A stretch of 18,223 nucleotides of DNA from JBBKWQ01 sp037969115 (GCA_037969115.1 JBBKWQ010000260.1:1-18223); one strand, 5' to 3'; counted from the first letter of the stretch, positions 1-8,819 are shown. Notes: a model not told the origin generated them from the sequence alone. Program-made: numbers and translations.

Positions 1-8
1 TGCCAGCG

Positions 9-965
9 GTGTTGCCCACCGACCGACTCACGGCGACGGGCATGCCGGTCCGGGCCGTGCGCGAAGAGCTCCGCCGAATCTCGAACGTCCGCAGTACGGC
101 AACCGTCGTCGGGGCCCTACTCCAGTCGTTCGGGGTGATGGCGCTGGCCGTCGTGATCGGCACATGGTGGGGCTGGGCGCTGGCGTTCGTCCTGATGGGA
201 CGAGGTCATTGCCTCCTGAACATCCTGGGTCACGAAGCTGCGCATCGGCTGCTGTTCACCAACCGATCGGTCAACGACTTCGTCGGCAAGTGGTTGTTGG
301 CCTACCCGTCGTTCCAAGCCCTCGGCGGTTACCGACGGGCGCACTTCGCGCATCATAGAGACGAAATGGGGCCCAACGAGCCCGACGCCGGCCTCTACGC
401 GGGATACCCGATCCCACCCGATTCGTGGCGCCGCAAGCTGCGCCGCGACCTGTTCGGCGAGAGCGCCTACAAGAACTTTCGCGGCTTGGCGCACGGCATC
501 CGGAAGGGCAATCGCGAGGCGCTCCTGATCCTCTTGGTTCAGGTCGGGCTCGTCACCATCTCGTTCGCGGTCGGTGCGCCGTGGGCATATCTCGTCTGGA
601 TCGGCTCGTGGTCGACGCTGTGGAAACTCTCCAATCGCGTTCGATCCATCGCCGAGCACGGCGGCATGATCCGCTCGAAAGATCGACGGCTCACCACGCA
701 CGTCATCCGCCAATCATCCATCGCCCGCTTCGCTATCGTGCCGTATTGCACGGGCTGGCACCTCGCCCACCACGTCGACATGGGCGTGCCCTGGCGGAAC
801 CTTCCGAAGCTGCACCGCGAACTGGTCGATGCTGGTTGGGTCACCGAGGAGATCGTGTACCCGAGTTACCGCTCGTTCTGGAAGGCGTGTTCGTCGGGTG
901 CACCCCGCGATCGAACCCGTCACGGTGACGATCCGGCCGAGTCCTCGATGCTCAGCTTCGGCTGA
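9..965 (+). CDS. Membrane fatty-acid desaturase family protein
   Basis: Probable di-iron membrane desaturase or hydroxylase of the FA_desaturase superfamily, acting on acyl chains or a related lipid in the cytoplasmic membrane. The three histidine boxes typical of the family are present: HEAAH (residues 75-79), HFAHH (112-116) and HLAHH (251-255). An extra histidine lies in the segment IAEHGG near residue 218. Hydrophobic segments lie around residues 33-72 and 172-205, consistent with membrane-spanning pairs that place the boxes on the cytoplasmic side. The start is uncertain: GTG at 9 is the first in-frame candidate, ATG at 42 is another, and the frame is open to the left edge, so the true start may be outside. 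About 25 residues after SYRSFWK are polar and look like a non-conserved tail. The substrate cannot be told from sequence; a carotenoid or sterol-type substrate is possible. Confidence 0.85.
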   Translation: MLPTDRLTATGMPVRAVREELRRISNVRSTATVVGALLQSFGVMALAVVIGTWWGWALAFVLMGRGHCLLNILGHEAAHRLLFTNRSVNDFVGKWLLAYPSFQALGGYRRAHFAHHRDEMGPNEPDAGLYAGYPIPPDSWRRKLRRDLFGESAYKNFRGLAHGIRKGNREALLILLVQVGLVTISFAVGAPWAYLVWIGSWSTLWKLSNRVRSIAEHGGMIRSKDRRLTTHVIRQSSIARFAIVPYCTGWHLAHHVDMGVPWRNLPKLHRELVDAGWVTEEIVYPSYRSFWKACSSGAPRDRTRHGDDPAESSMLSFG

Positions 966-975
966 TTCGGCCGAG

Positions 976-1004
976 GTTCGGGCGGACCGAACGCGGCGGT
1001 TCGG
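976..1004 (+). terminator. Alternative stem-loops after the desaturase gene
   Basis: GTTCGG (976-981), CCGAAC (987-992) and GTTCGG (999-1004) lie in a row. The middle copy can pair with either neighbour, giving two mutually exclusive 6-bp hairpins with loops of 5 and 6 bases. They sit 11 bases after the desaturase stop and before the transporter gene. There is no T-run, so this is only a candidate terminator or a simple attenuator-like element. Confidence 0.3.
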
Positions 1005-1016
1005 CGGCGCAGCGTC

Positions 1017-1022
1017 TACGCT
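1017..1022 (+). promoter_or_regulatory. Candidate -10 box for the transporter gene
   Basis: TACGCT fits the actinobacterial TAnnnT pattern and lies 37 bases before the ATG at 1060, which would give a leader of about 30 bases that includes the TAGGAG ribosome-binding site at 1051-1056. The same eight bases TACGCTCA occur before the methyltransferase gene at 13499. No convincing -35 box is seen. Confidence 0.35.
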
Positions 1023-1059
1023 CACGGCGCATTGAATCTGTGACGGGCGGTAGGAGTCG

Positions 1060-3249
1060 ATGACGACGTCAGCAACGGCGAAGGCGCCGCCCGAGCGGCA
1101 GGGCCTGAGCACGTTCGGTGGCGTGTTCACGCCGTCGATCCTGACGATTCTCGGCGTCATCATGTACCTCCGCTTCGGGTGGGTGGTCGGCAACGCCGGA
1201 TTGCGAAACACGCTGATCATCGTCACGATCGCGACCGCGATCACCTTGCTCACGGGCTTGTCGATCGCACAGATCGCTACCGACCAGGCAGTCCGAACCG
1301 GCGGCGCCTACTACATGGTCAGCCGCGCTCTGGGCACTGAGATCGGCGGCGCGATCGGCGTGCCGCTGTACCTCGCGCAGGCGTTGTCGGTGGCTTTGTA
1401 CACACTGGGTTTCGCCGAAAGTGTGCACGCGGTCGCCCCGCACATCCCGATTCGACCGCTCGCGCTCGCCACCACGGTCATCGTGACGATCCTGGCGCTC
1501 GTGTCGGCACGCACGGCAATCCGGGCGCAGTACGTCATCATGGCGGCAATTGCCTTGTCGTTGTTGTCGTTCTTCCTGGGCTCGGGTACGGCAAGGCCGG
1601 TCCCGTCACCGCCGGTCGACTTCGATCCAGCTCCGTTCTGGGAAGTGTTTGCCGTGTTCTTCCCTGCCGTCACCGGCATCATGGCCGGCGTCAACATGAG
1701 CGGCGATCTCACTGATGCCCGACGTTCGATCCCGCGGGGCACGCTCGCTGCAATCGGCGTCAGCTACGTCTTCTACATGACGATTCCCTTGATCCTCGAC
1801 CGGCGCGCCAACGTCGCCGCGCTCGTCGACGACCCGCTCGTGATGCGGCAGTTGTCGTTGTGGGGGCCGGCGATCCTCATCGGTGTGTGGGGCGCCACGT
1901 TGTCGAGCGCGCTCGGCAGCATCCTCGGCGCGCCGCGTATCCTGCAGGCGCTCGCTCGAGACGACATCTTGCCGAAGCCCATGCGGATCGTCGGCCGTGG
2001 ATCCGGAGCGAATGACGAACCGCGAATCGGCACGTACGTGTCGCTCGTGTTGGCGTTGGCAACCGTCGCGATCGGCGACCTCAACCTGGTCGCGCCGATT
2101 CTCACCATGTTCTTCCTGGCCTCCTACACCGTTGTCAACATGGCATCGGCTGCCGAGCGATTCCTCCAGAGCCCCTCGTTTCGGCCCACCTTCAAGGTGC
2201 ACTGGAGCCTGTCGTTCCTCGGCGCAATCGGCTGCGCTGCGGTGATGTTCCTCATCAACGCCCCCGCCACCATCGTCGCGGCAGCGATCGTGATCGCGAT
2301 CTGGGCGCTTCTCAACCGGCGCCGAGCAAAGGCGCGATGGGGCGATATCCGGCAGGGCATCTGGCTCACCGTTATCCGTTGGGCGACTGCGCACGTGCGG
2401 CCGTCGACGCATGCCAAGAGCTGGCGACCGAACATCTTGGTACTCGCCGGCAGCCCCACGAAACGGTGGTACCTGATCGACCTCGCCAACTGTCTCTCGC
2501 AGAGCCGTGGCATGTTGACGATCGCAACGATCCTCCCCGAGCCGACGGCCAGCCAGCGCAAACGACAACTCGCGGAAACAGTGCGAGAGCACCTCGCCGA
2601 GCGCGATGTGACCGCACTGGTGCGCGTGGTGTCGGCACCGTCGGCGTACGTGGGTGCGTCCGTGCTGGTCGAGGCGTACGGACTCGGCGGGCTCGTCCCG
2701 AACACGGTGGTACTCGGCGACGGCGCGACCACGACCGACCGTCAGGACTACGCCGACATGATCGAACGGATCCACCACGCTGGGCGCAACGTGGTGCTGG
2801 TTCGCGCGACCGACGAAGCCGACTTCGGCGATCGCCGCCGCATCGACGTGTGGCTCGGTTCGATGCGCGACAACGGCGCTCTGATGATCACGTTGGCGAA
2901 CACGATGACGTCATCGAAGAGCTGGCGCAACGCCACGCTCAATGTGCGGATGGTGGTCGGACATCACGGTGCCGCCGACGAAGTTCGGCAGAACCTCGAG
3001 GCGATCGTGGCGTCAGCCCGACTGGTCGCCAACGTCGACGTGATCGTCGACACCGATCCCATCGCCGCCGTGATCAGTAACGCGGCCGCCCACGCCGATC
3101 TCACCTTTGTCGGACTCCCCGACCCCTGTGTCTATCCGGACGACTTCGCCGATCGGCTGGACGCGACACTTACGAACACCGTCACCACGTCACCGATCGC
3201 CTACGTCCTCGCCTCGGCCGACGTCGACCTCGAGTCGCTGCTCAACTGA
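1060..3249 (+). CDS. Cation-chloride cotransporter homologue (SLC12-like, APC superfamily)
   Basis: Integral membrane secondary transporter, 729 residues. The first transmembrane region contains LGVIMYLRFGWVVGNAGL (residues 31-48), which closely resembles the TM1 signature of eukaryotic Na-K-Cl and K-Cl cotransporters. About 12 hydrophobic helices follow up to residue 435. From RPNILVLAG (residue 456) to the end is a soluble domain matching the SLC12 C-terminal domain, including IDVW (595-598) followed by DNGALM, the counterpart of the conserved IDVWW...GGL segment. The presence of both parts separates it from ordinary amino-acid permeases. Likely role is coupled movement of chloride with K+ and/or Na+ for osmotic or volume control; the ion set cannot be read from the sequence. 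TAGGAG lies close (3 bases) before the ATG. It converges with the protease gene, 50 bases away. Confidence 0.85.
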   Translation: MTTSATAKAPPERQGLSTFGGVFTPSILTILGVIMYLRFGWVVGNAGLRNTLIIVTIATAITLLTGLSIAQIATDQAVRTGGAYYMVSRALGTEIGGAIGVPLYLAQALSVALYTLGFAESVHAVAPHIPIRPLALATTVIVTILALVSARTAIRAQYVIMAAIALSLLSFFLGSGTARPVPSPPVDFDPAPFWEVFAVFFPAVTGIMAGVNMSGDLTDARRSIPRGTLAAIGVSYVFYMTIPLILDRRANVAALVDDPLVMRQLSLWGPAILIGVWGATLSSALGSILGAPRILQALARDDILPKPMRIVGRGSGANDEPRIGTYVSLVLALATVAIGDLNLVAPILTMFFLASYTVVNMASAAERFLQSPSFRPTFKVHWSLSFLGAIGCAAVMFLINAPATIVAAAIVIAIWALLNRRRAKARWGDIRQGIWLTVIRWATAHVRPSTHAKSWRPNILVLAGSPTKRWYLIDLANCLSQSRGMLTIATILPEPTASQRKRQLAETVREHLAERDVTALVRVVSAPSAYVGASVLVEAYGLGGLVPNTVVLGDGATTTDRQDYADMIERIHHAGRNVVLVRATDEADFGDRRRIDVWLGSMRDNGALMITLANTMTSSKSWRNATLNVRMVVGHHGAADEVRQNLEAIVASARLVANVDVIVDTDPIAAVISNAAAHADLTFVGLPDPCVYPDDFADRLDATLTNTVTTSPIAYVLASADVDLESLLN

Positions 3250-3299
3250 AACGCGGACGCGCAGGGTGCCGAACGGAATCGACGGCGCGCCGACGTACC

Positions 3300-4937
3300 T
3301 CAGGTCCACGACGACGTCGCCCAGACGCCGCCACTCCATGAGCTACCCGACCACGAGCTCCCGGACCAGGAGCTACCGGACCAGGACGACCCCGACCAGG
3401 AACTGCCCGACCACGACGAACCCGACCACGAGCTGCCCGACCAGGACGACCCCGACCACGAGCTGCCCGACCAGGTCGCACCTGACCAGGTCGCACCCGA
3501 CCAGGTCGCACCCGACCACGAGCTCCCGTTCCACGTTCCGCCGATCCATGCGGTTCCGAGCGCCGAGTGCGAAGCGACGTCGGCCGCATTGAACGGATTG
3601 CCGAAGATGTCGATTTCACCGGTCAGCAGAACTCCGTCGCGGCTGATGTGGTTCTTGCCTCGTGCGAGTTCGAGCGATCCGGCGCCCGTCGAGCCGGTCC
3701 ACGACTGCGCAGCCGACTTCGGCTTCTTCCTGAAAAGCTTCTCGAGGTCCAGCGCTCCATCTCCCTGCACGGCCTTGTCGGCACGCTTGATCGAGCTGGC
3801 GGACTTGGTCATGAATGCCTTGACCTCGTCAGGCGTGAGTTCGGGGTACTTCTGGAGGATCAGTGCGGCGGCGCCCGAAGCGACGGCAGCGGCCTGCGAG
3901 GTTCCGCTCCCGCGGAAGTACCGGTCGCCGCGTCGCCCCGATGGATGAGCGATGTCGTTGAACGAGTTCGGTACACGCAGCCCCTGCACGTGCGAACCCG
4001 CCGCGACGAAGTCGGGGTTCTTGCACGAGAAGAGACATCCACTCGCGTTGGCCGAGTACGAGCCGACGAAGTCGTCCTTGCGATTCTCGGTGCCATTGGT
4101 GTCGTAGCCGCCGACGCCGATCACGAACGGGTTGTAGGCGGGACTGGACAGCCCACGACCCTTGTTACCGTTGAGGGTGCCAGTGTTACCAGCGGCGGCG
4201 ACCACGACGATCCCGTGCTTCCAGGCCTGCTCCACCGCGTAGGAGAGCGGGTCGGCCTCGGAAGCTTGATCTGAGTTGGACGCATAGCTCAGGTTGAGAA
4301 CACGAATGTTCAACCCGTTGTCGTTGCGGTGTTGGATCACCCAGTCGATCGCTGCGATCACCTGTGAGACGTCGACGCCTCCGTCGGCTGTTGCGACCTT
4401 GACGGAAACGATTCTGGCGTCCGGGGCGATGCCTCGGTAGGCGGATGCCGGAGCGTTCGAATACGGAGCGCTCAGACCGGCATCGCGACCGGCGATGACG
4501 CCGGCCATGAAAGTGCCGTGTCCGTTGGTGTCGAAGTTTCGAAGGTTCGGCGCCTGCGACTCGAGCGAGAGGTCGGGGCCGTAGATGATCTTGCCCGGAG
4601 CATCGAGCCCGGCAACCGGTGATACGCCGGTGTCGATCATCGCAACGTCGATGCCTGCACCGGTGTAACCAGCGTTCCACCAGGCGGTCACGCCGGTGTG
4701 CTGCGCGAGGGCGGCCATCGAGTAGGCGTCCGTTGCCGGGTCGTACGACGACGCGCTCGCAACCGGTGCGAAACTCTGCACACCCGCAACTGACAGCACC
4801 ACGGCCCCGACCACTGCGCCAAGTGAGCGGCGGCGGAAGTTCGTGCGCCGGCGTTGCCAGGTCAATCCGCGTCGCGGAGCGCCTGCTGTCCGCGTGGGGT
4901 CCGCGAATACAGCCTTCAACAGTGTCTTGCCCGCCAC
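3300..4937 (-). CDS. Secreted subtilisin-like (S8) serine protease with Trp-repeat tail
   Basis: Extracellular serine endopeptidase of 545 residues. A long N-terminal segment with RRR clusters and a hydrophobic core (about residues 38-62) ending in ASA looks like a signal peptide. The catalytic triad is complete: Asp102 in MIDTGV, His140 in NGHGT and Ser347 in GSGTS. Asn251 in AAAGN is the oxyanion residue. Cys301 and Cys305 could form a disulfide. After the peptidase domain (about 90-400) comes a linker, then residues 464-544 with a tryptophan at exactly every fifth position. There is no clear inhibitor prodomain: only about 25 residues separate the signal peptide from the domain. The start is GTG at 4937, preceded by GGAAGGA (about 4944-4950). 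The gene diverges from the GGDEF-EAL gene across 210 bases in which I see no firm promoter. Confidence 0.93.
   Translation of the reverse strand: MAGKTLLKAVFADPTRTAGAPRRGLTWQRRRTNFRRRSLGAVVGAVVLSVAGVQSFAPVASASSYDPATDAYSMAALAQHTGVTAWWNAGYTGAGIDVAMIDTGVSPVAGLDAPGKIIYGPDLSLESQAPNLRNFDTNGHGTFMAGVIAGRDAGLSAPYSNAPASAYRGIAPDARIVSVKVATADGGVDVSQVIAAIDWVIQHRNDNGLNIRVLNLSYASNSDQASEADPLSYAVEQAWKHGIVVVAAAGNTGTLNGNKGRGLSSPAYNPFVIGVGGYDTNGTENRKDDFVGSYSANASGCLFSCKNPDFVAAGSHVQGLRVPNSFNDIAHPSGRRGDRYFRGSGTSQAAAVASGAAALILQKYPELTPDEVKAFMTKSASSIKRADKAVQGDGALDLEKLFRKKPKSAAQSWTGSTGAGSLELARGKNHISRDGVLLTGEIDIFGNPFNAADVASHSALGTAWIGGTWNGSSWSGATWSGATWSGATWSGSSWSGSSWSGSSWSGSSWSGSSWSGSSWSGSSWSGSSWSGSSWSGGVWATSSWT
3303..3548 (-). 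repeat. 15-bp tandem repeat encoding WSGSS-type pentapeptides
   Basis: This encodes the protease C-terminus. Seventeen tryptophans fall at residues 464, 469, 474 and so on to 544 without a break in the five-residue register. The central units read WSGSS or WSGAT; the first units (WIGGT, WNGSS) and last units (WSGGV, WATSS) are degenerate, as expected for an array that grows in the middle. The unit is a multiple of three, so slippage would change the length without shifting the frame. Likely a cell-surface, glycan or matrix-binding tail; this is inference. Confidence 0.9.
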
Positions 4938-5147
4938 AACATTCCTTCCGAGGGGGTTGTCCGCAACATGGGACCTCGTTGCACCGATCCAACAGCATCC
5001 GTTGCCTGAACGCCACTCAAGATCCCCTCAGCAATTCCTCAACGGCCGCCACACAGCCAACGCGCGAAGTGTCGAACGGAGCGACTCGGAACGGTCCCGA
5101 CCGAACCCTTTCTCAAGTCGAACGCGGCAAATTCCGATACCGACTAC

Positions 5148-7727
5148 GTGCAGAACGCACATTCCGAACCCGCCGAGCGCCGACGCTCGCCGACCGACCG
5201 GATCTGGCTGCTCACGGCCAGCATCGCCGGGCTCGCTGTGCTGCCCGTGCTGCTCGTGGGCGACAGCGACGCGTTCGTCGGCCACCGTTGGGGCCCGCTG
5301 GGATTCGTCACGCTGATCGCACTCTTCGCCGTGGCAGAAGTCTTTTCGGTGCATCTGCACTTCACGAAGAACTCGCATTCGGTTTCGTTGTTCGAAGTGC
5401 CGCTCACGCTGGGGTTGTTCTTCGCTCCGACGTTCGGCTTGCTCGGCGCACATCTGATCGGCGCCTTTCTGGCCTTGGTGCTGCACCGACGGCAGAAGCC
5501 GCTCAAGCTCGCTTTCAACCTGGCACTCTTCCTGCTCGGCGACGGACTGGCCATCCTCATCTTCCGGACGCTCGCCGGCGGCGACGGCGTGTTCAGCGTG
5601 CAGGCGATGACGGCGGCCGGAGCCGGCGTACTCGTTGCCTCCATGGTGTCCGCCTTGTTCGTCATCGTCGTGGTCAGCATCTCGGAAGGTCAGCTGCTCG
5701 TATCGAGACTGGCCGCGAGCGTGACGTTCAACTCGGCGACCGCTCTCGTGTCGACGAGCCTGGCGCTCACCGCAGTGGCCGTCATCACGGCGTACCCAGA
5801 AGCCGCGTGGCTGCTGATCGTTCCGACCGTCGGCCTCTATCTGACGAACCACGCGTACGCTCGCGAACGGCGGCGCCATCAAGGCATCGAGTTCCTGCAC
5901 GACTCGACACGGCTCCTGCACCAAGGACCAGAGCTCGAGTCCGCGCTCGTGCAGCTCGTGAATCGAGCCCGCGAGGCGTACCGTGCTGCCTTCGCCGAAC
6001 TCATCTACCTGCCGGCCGAAGGCGACCGGGCTCTCGACGTCGTCGCCGACGCCACCAACGTCGTGACACGGAGTGGAACGTTCGCCGAACTCGGCGTGGG
6101 CGATCTGCGCGACATCGCGTATCAGGCGACGACACCGCTGCTCATCTCCCGCGGATCAGCCACGGGAGCACTCGCCGACTATCTCGATCGTCACGGACTG
6201 ATCGATGCGGTGGTCGCGCCCCTACGCGGTGAGGATCGCCAATTCGGGCTGCTCCTCATCGGCAACCGACGTGGCGATGTCGCACGATTCGATCGCGCCG
6301 ACGTCGCACTCTGGGAGACCCTGGCCGTGAACGTGGCGACGGCACTCGAGAACGGTCAGCTCGAGCAGTCGCTCGACCGGTTGCAGCAGCTCGAGGAACG
6401 CCTGGTGCACCAGGCGCACCACGATGCCTTGACACAGCTACCGAACCGAACCTTGCTCATCGATCGGGTCGCCGAGGCGCTCTCCGCGCGCGAGAAGATC
6501 GCCGTGATGTTCATCGACCTCGACGACTTCAAGACCGTAAACGACAGTCTCGGTCATGCTGCAGGGGACGAGTTGCTCACGGTCGTGGCCAACCGGCTCA
6601 CGCTGAGCCTGCCTCCGGCGGCGTCGGCGGCGCGGCTGGGTGGCGACGAATTCGCTGTACTCCTGACATCGGTGGACGCGGCGGTCCAAGCGTCGGTCAT
6701 CGCCGAGCAGCTTCTCGCAGCGCTGGCGACGCCGATTCCCATCGCCGGCCGAGCCGTGCCCGTCCGGGCGAGCATCGGCGTCGCCCTCTCGGGCTCGACA
6801 CACAACGTGTCGGAGCTGCTGCGCAACGCCGATGTTGCGATGTACAGCGCCAAGGCACAGGGCAAGCACCGCGTCGCCATCTTCGAGCCGTCGTTGCACG
6901 AGGAGGCGATGCGCCGTCATCGGCTCGGGACCGATCTCGATCGGGCGATCCGCCATGACGAGCTCGTGGTGTACCTCCAGCCGATCGTCCATCTCGAGAC
7001 GCATTCGATCGTGGGTGCGGAGGCACTCGTTCGGTGGCAACACCCCACGCAGGGTCTCCTGCCGGCCGCAGAATTCATCGGCATCGCCGAGGAGTCGGAT
7101 GCAATCGTATCCATCAGACGAATCGTGCTCGATCAGGTGTGCACATTCCTCCAGAGTGCCGATCTCGTCCGCCAGGCCGCTGATGAAGTGCCCATCTGGA
7201 TCAATCTCTCGACGCGAGACTTGCTCGAGCCGACCCTCGCGGCCGAACTCACGAGCACGATCGTCCAACGAGGTGTTGACCCGTCGCGGCTGGTGTTCGA
7301 GGTCACCGAAGGGCTGATGATCGCCGACCCGGATGCCGCGAGTCGAGTCCTGACAGGAGTCAAGGCGCTCGGGGCACGGATCGCACTGGACGACTTCGGC
7401 ACGGGCTACTCGTCTTTGAGCACGCTCCACCAACTGCCGGTCGACATCTTGAAGGTCGCCAAGCCGTTCGTCGACGACATCGGCGCGACCGAAGCATCGA
7501 CCGCCTTCGTGCAAGCCATCGTCCGGATGGGCCAAGCGCTGGGCCTGTCGGTCGTGGCCGAAGGAATCGAGCATCGCGCTCAGGCAAGGGCGCTGTCGAC
7601 GCTCGGTTGCGAACTCGGTCAGGGGTTCCTGTTCGGCCGCCCGATCGCGCTCGATGACTTTCGCGACCTCGTCGCCGCCGCGAATACGAGCGACCGGACA
7701 AACAACCCCTCCCGCCTGTTCGCGTGA
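5148..7727 (+). CDS. Membrane GAF-GGDEF-EAL cyclic di-GMP turnover protein
   Basis: Signalling protein of 859 residues. The N-terminal part (about residues 20-230) holds roughly seven hydrophobic helices, a MASE-like membrane sensor. A GAF-like domain follows (about 255-405), then a GGDEF diguanylate cyclase domain with the start motif HDALTQLPNR near 425, DLDDFK, and an intact GGDEF at 498-502. No RxxD inhibitory I-site precedes it. The EAL phosphodiesterase domain has EAL at 625-627, then NLSTRDL, FEVTE, DDFGTGYSSL, AEGIE and GQGFLFGRP. The usual LKID is LKVA here, so one acidic active-site residue is missing. Either activity, or both, is possible. The start is GTG at 5148 with no Shine-Dalgarno sequence, so translation may be leaderless. 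The stop lies 12 bases from the convergent secreted-protein gene. Confidence 0.92.
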   Translation: MQNAHSEPAERRRSPTDRIWLLTASIAGLAVLPVLLVGDSDAFVGHRWGPLGFVTLIALFAVAEVFSVHLHFTKNSHSVSLFEVPLTLGLFFAPTFGLLGAHLIGAFLALVLHRRQKPLKLAFNLALFLLGDGLAILIFRTLAGGDGVFSVQAMTAAGAGVLVASMVSALFVIVVVSISEGQLLVSRLAASVTFNSATALVSTSLALTAVAVITAYPEAAWLLIVPTVGLYLTNHAYARERRRHQGIEFLHDSTRLLHQGPELESALVQLVNRAREAYRAAFAELIYLPAEGDRALDVVADATNVVTRSGTFAELGVGDLRDIAYQATTPLLISRGSATGALADYLDRHGLIDAVVAPLRGEDRQFGLLLIGNRRGDVARFDRADVALWETLAVNVATALENGQLEQSLDRLQQLEERLVHQAHHDALTQLPNRTLLIDRVAEALSAREKIAVMFIDLDDFKTVNDSLGHAAGDELLTVVANRLTLSLPPAASAARLGGDEFAVLLTSVDAAVQASVIAEQLLAALATPIPIAGRAVPVRASIGVALSGSTHNVSELLRNADVAMYSAKAQGKHRVAIFEPSLHEEAMRRHRLGTDLDRAIRHDELVVYLQPIVHLETHSIVGAEALVRWQHPTQGLLPAAEFIGIAEESDAIVSIRRIVLDQVCTFLQSADLVRQAADEVPIWINLSTRDLLEPTLAAELTSTIVQRGVDPSRLVFEVTEGLMIADPDAASRVLTGVKALGARIALDDFGTGYSSLSTLHQLPVDILKVAKPFVDDIGATEASTAFVQAIVRMGQALGLSVVAEGIEHRAQARALSTLGCELGQGFLFGRPIALDDFRDLVAAANTSDRTNNPSRLFA

Positions 7728-7739
7728 CCGCCGACGGGA

Positions 7740-8708
7740 TCACGTGACGGTGAGAAACATCTTCTGCGTGTTGCCACCGTTCAGCTTCCACCGAATCACG
7801 TAATTGCCACGAGTATCCGGGTCGGGGCGGAACTGGGCGGTGAGTAGTCCGGTCGGAACCCCGAGCACTGCCGCGTTGGCCAGCACCGAAGCGTCGGCTT
7901 CGATGACGAACCCCGAGGAGCGACGCGGCGCGCGGATCTTGACATCTCCGATGAGGTCGCCCGCGGCGTCCTTGATCGCGTAGTGCTTCTCGGTCAGTTG
8001 TTCGAGTACGACTCCCACTGACGGATCTCCGCCACGCTCCCACAGGTAAAACCCCCACTGCAGGGGTGTGTCGCCCGCTGCAATCGTCTGATAGATCGAG
8101 TTCGGGAACGGTGGCGGCGGCGACCCGTTGATCACACTGATCGCATTGATCGACGGGCGCACGTTGCGCCGGATCCTCACGAAGGCGTAGTCGGTCAGTA
8201 CCGCAGGTTCAGCTGGGTCCGGCTGGATCGTCACCTTCAACCAATACTTACCGGCTCTCGGGTTCGTGAACCCGGGCAGCAGCAGGTGCGCTTGTTTCGG
8301 TCCAGGATTCTCGCTCGATTGGTACAGGTAGTCGAATCCCATGGTGCCGGTCAACGTGTTGGTCGTTGCGTCATACGTCACGTTCGGGAACGGCATCCGC
8401 GGCGATTGCGGCCACCCTTGGAGTACCACCATGGTCAATGGTTCGGTGGGGTCGTCCTGCACGAACTCCTCGGGGAGTTGAATGGCAATCGTGCCGCCGG
8501 TCTTGATGTCGATGCCCGGAACGTCCGGGTCGCGATCCGCGAACGTCACGACGAAATCGGTGTCGGCGCCGGCGGTCGTACCGTCGGGCACGATCGGCGC
8601 TTTGTCGGTGCGCGTGGGGAGTCCTTGACCGTCAGACGCGACAGGTGCACTGAATGCAACCAGCGACACAACCGGGACGGCGAACATCCAGAATGTTCGT
8701 TGCTTCAT
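7740..8708 (-). CDS. Secreted protein of unknown function
   Basis: I do not recognise this 322-residue protein. The N-terminus (KQRTFWMFAVPVVSLVAFSAPVAS) is a clear signal peptide with likely cleavage near residue 25. The mature part is rich in Pro, Thr, Val and Asp and lacks further membrane segments; alternating hydrophobic stretches suggest beta-sandwich folding. A proline-rich turn SPPPPFPN and segments such as AGKYWLKVTI and NYVIRWKLNGG resemble immunoglobulin-like or CopC-like strands, but this is only an impression. It has no cysteines, and no catalytic motif stands out. AGGAGG (8719-8724 on the complementary strand) lies 10 bases before the ATG. It stands alone between a convergent and a divergent gene. 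Confidence 0.8.
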   Translation of the reverse strand: MKQRTFWMFAVPVVSLVAFSAPVASDGQGLPTRTDKAPIVPDGTTAGADTDFVVTFADRDPDVPGIDIKTGGTIAIQLPEEFVQDDPTEPLTMVVLQGWPQSPRMPFPNVTYDATTNTLTGTMGFDYLYQSSENPGPKQAHLLLPGFTNPRAGKYWLKVTIQPDPAEPAVLTDYAFVRIRRNVRPSINAISVINGSPPPPFPNSIYQTIAAGDTPLQWGFYLWERGGDPSVGVVLEQLTEKHYAIKDAAGDLIGDVKIRAPRRSSGFVIEADASVLANAAVLGVPTGLLTAQFRPDPDTRGNYVIRWKLNGGNTQKMFLTVT

Positions 8709-8819
8709 GGCTCGTGAGCCTCCTGAGTTCGTCGGAGCACTTCACGAGTTGACGTCGGCGACGAACTCGATCCCGGCGACAGCTCGCTGGGGGGCAATTT
8801 CGCCCTTCTATTTTGCTCC

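Noticed and set aside
1606..2778. Long minus-strand open frame opposite the cotransporter gene
   Set aside because: It lies opposite a confidently identified gene and encodes an Arg/His/Asp-rich sequence with no domain; it is a by-product of high GC.
3280..3295. Near-palindrome CGACGGCGCGCCGACG as terminator between convergent genes
   Set aside because: The self-complementary core leaves no loop and there is no T-run; such GC palindromes are expected at this base composition.
3300..3548. CRISPR-like array
   Set aside because: The regular units are 15 bp without spacers and encode the protein repeat; no cas genes are present.
3107..3592. Plus-strand frame rich in Thr, Arg, Ser and Pro over the repeat array
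   Set aside because: It is the antisense reading of the protease Trp repeats; the protease frame has catalytic motifs and a signal peptide.
4619..6232. Long plus-strand frame spanning the protease start and the GGDEF-EAL gene
   Set aside because: Arg-rich composition without motifs; it overlaps two well-supported genes in other frames.
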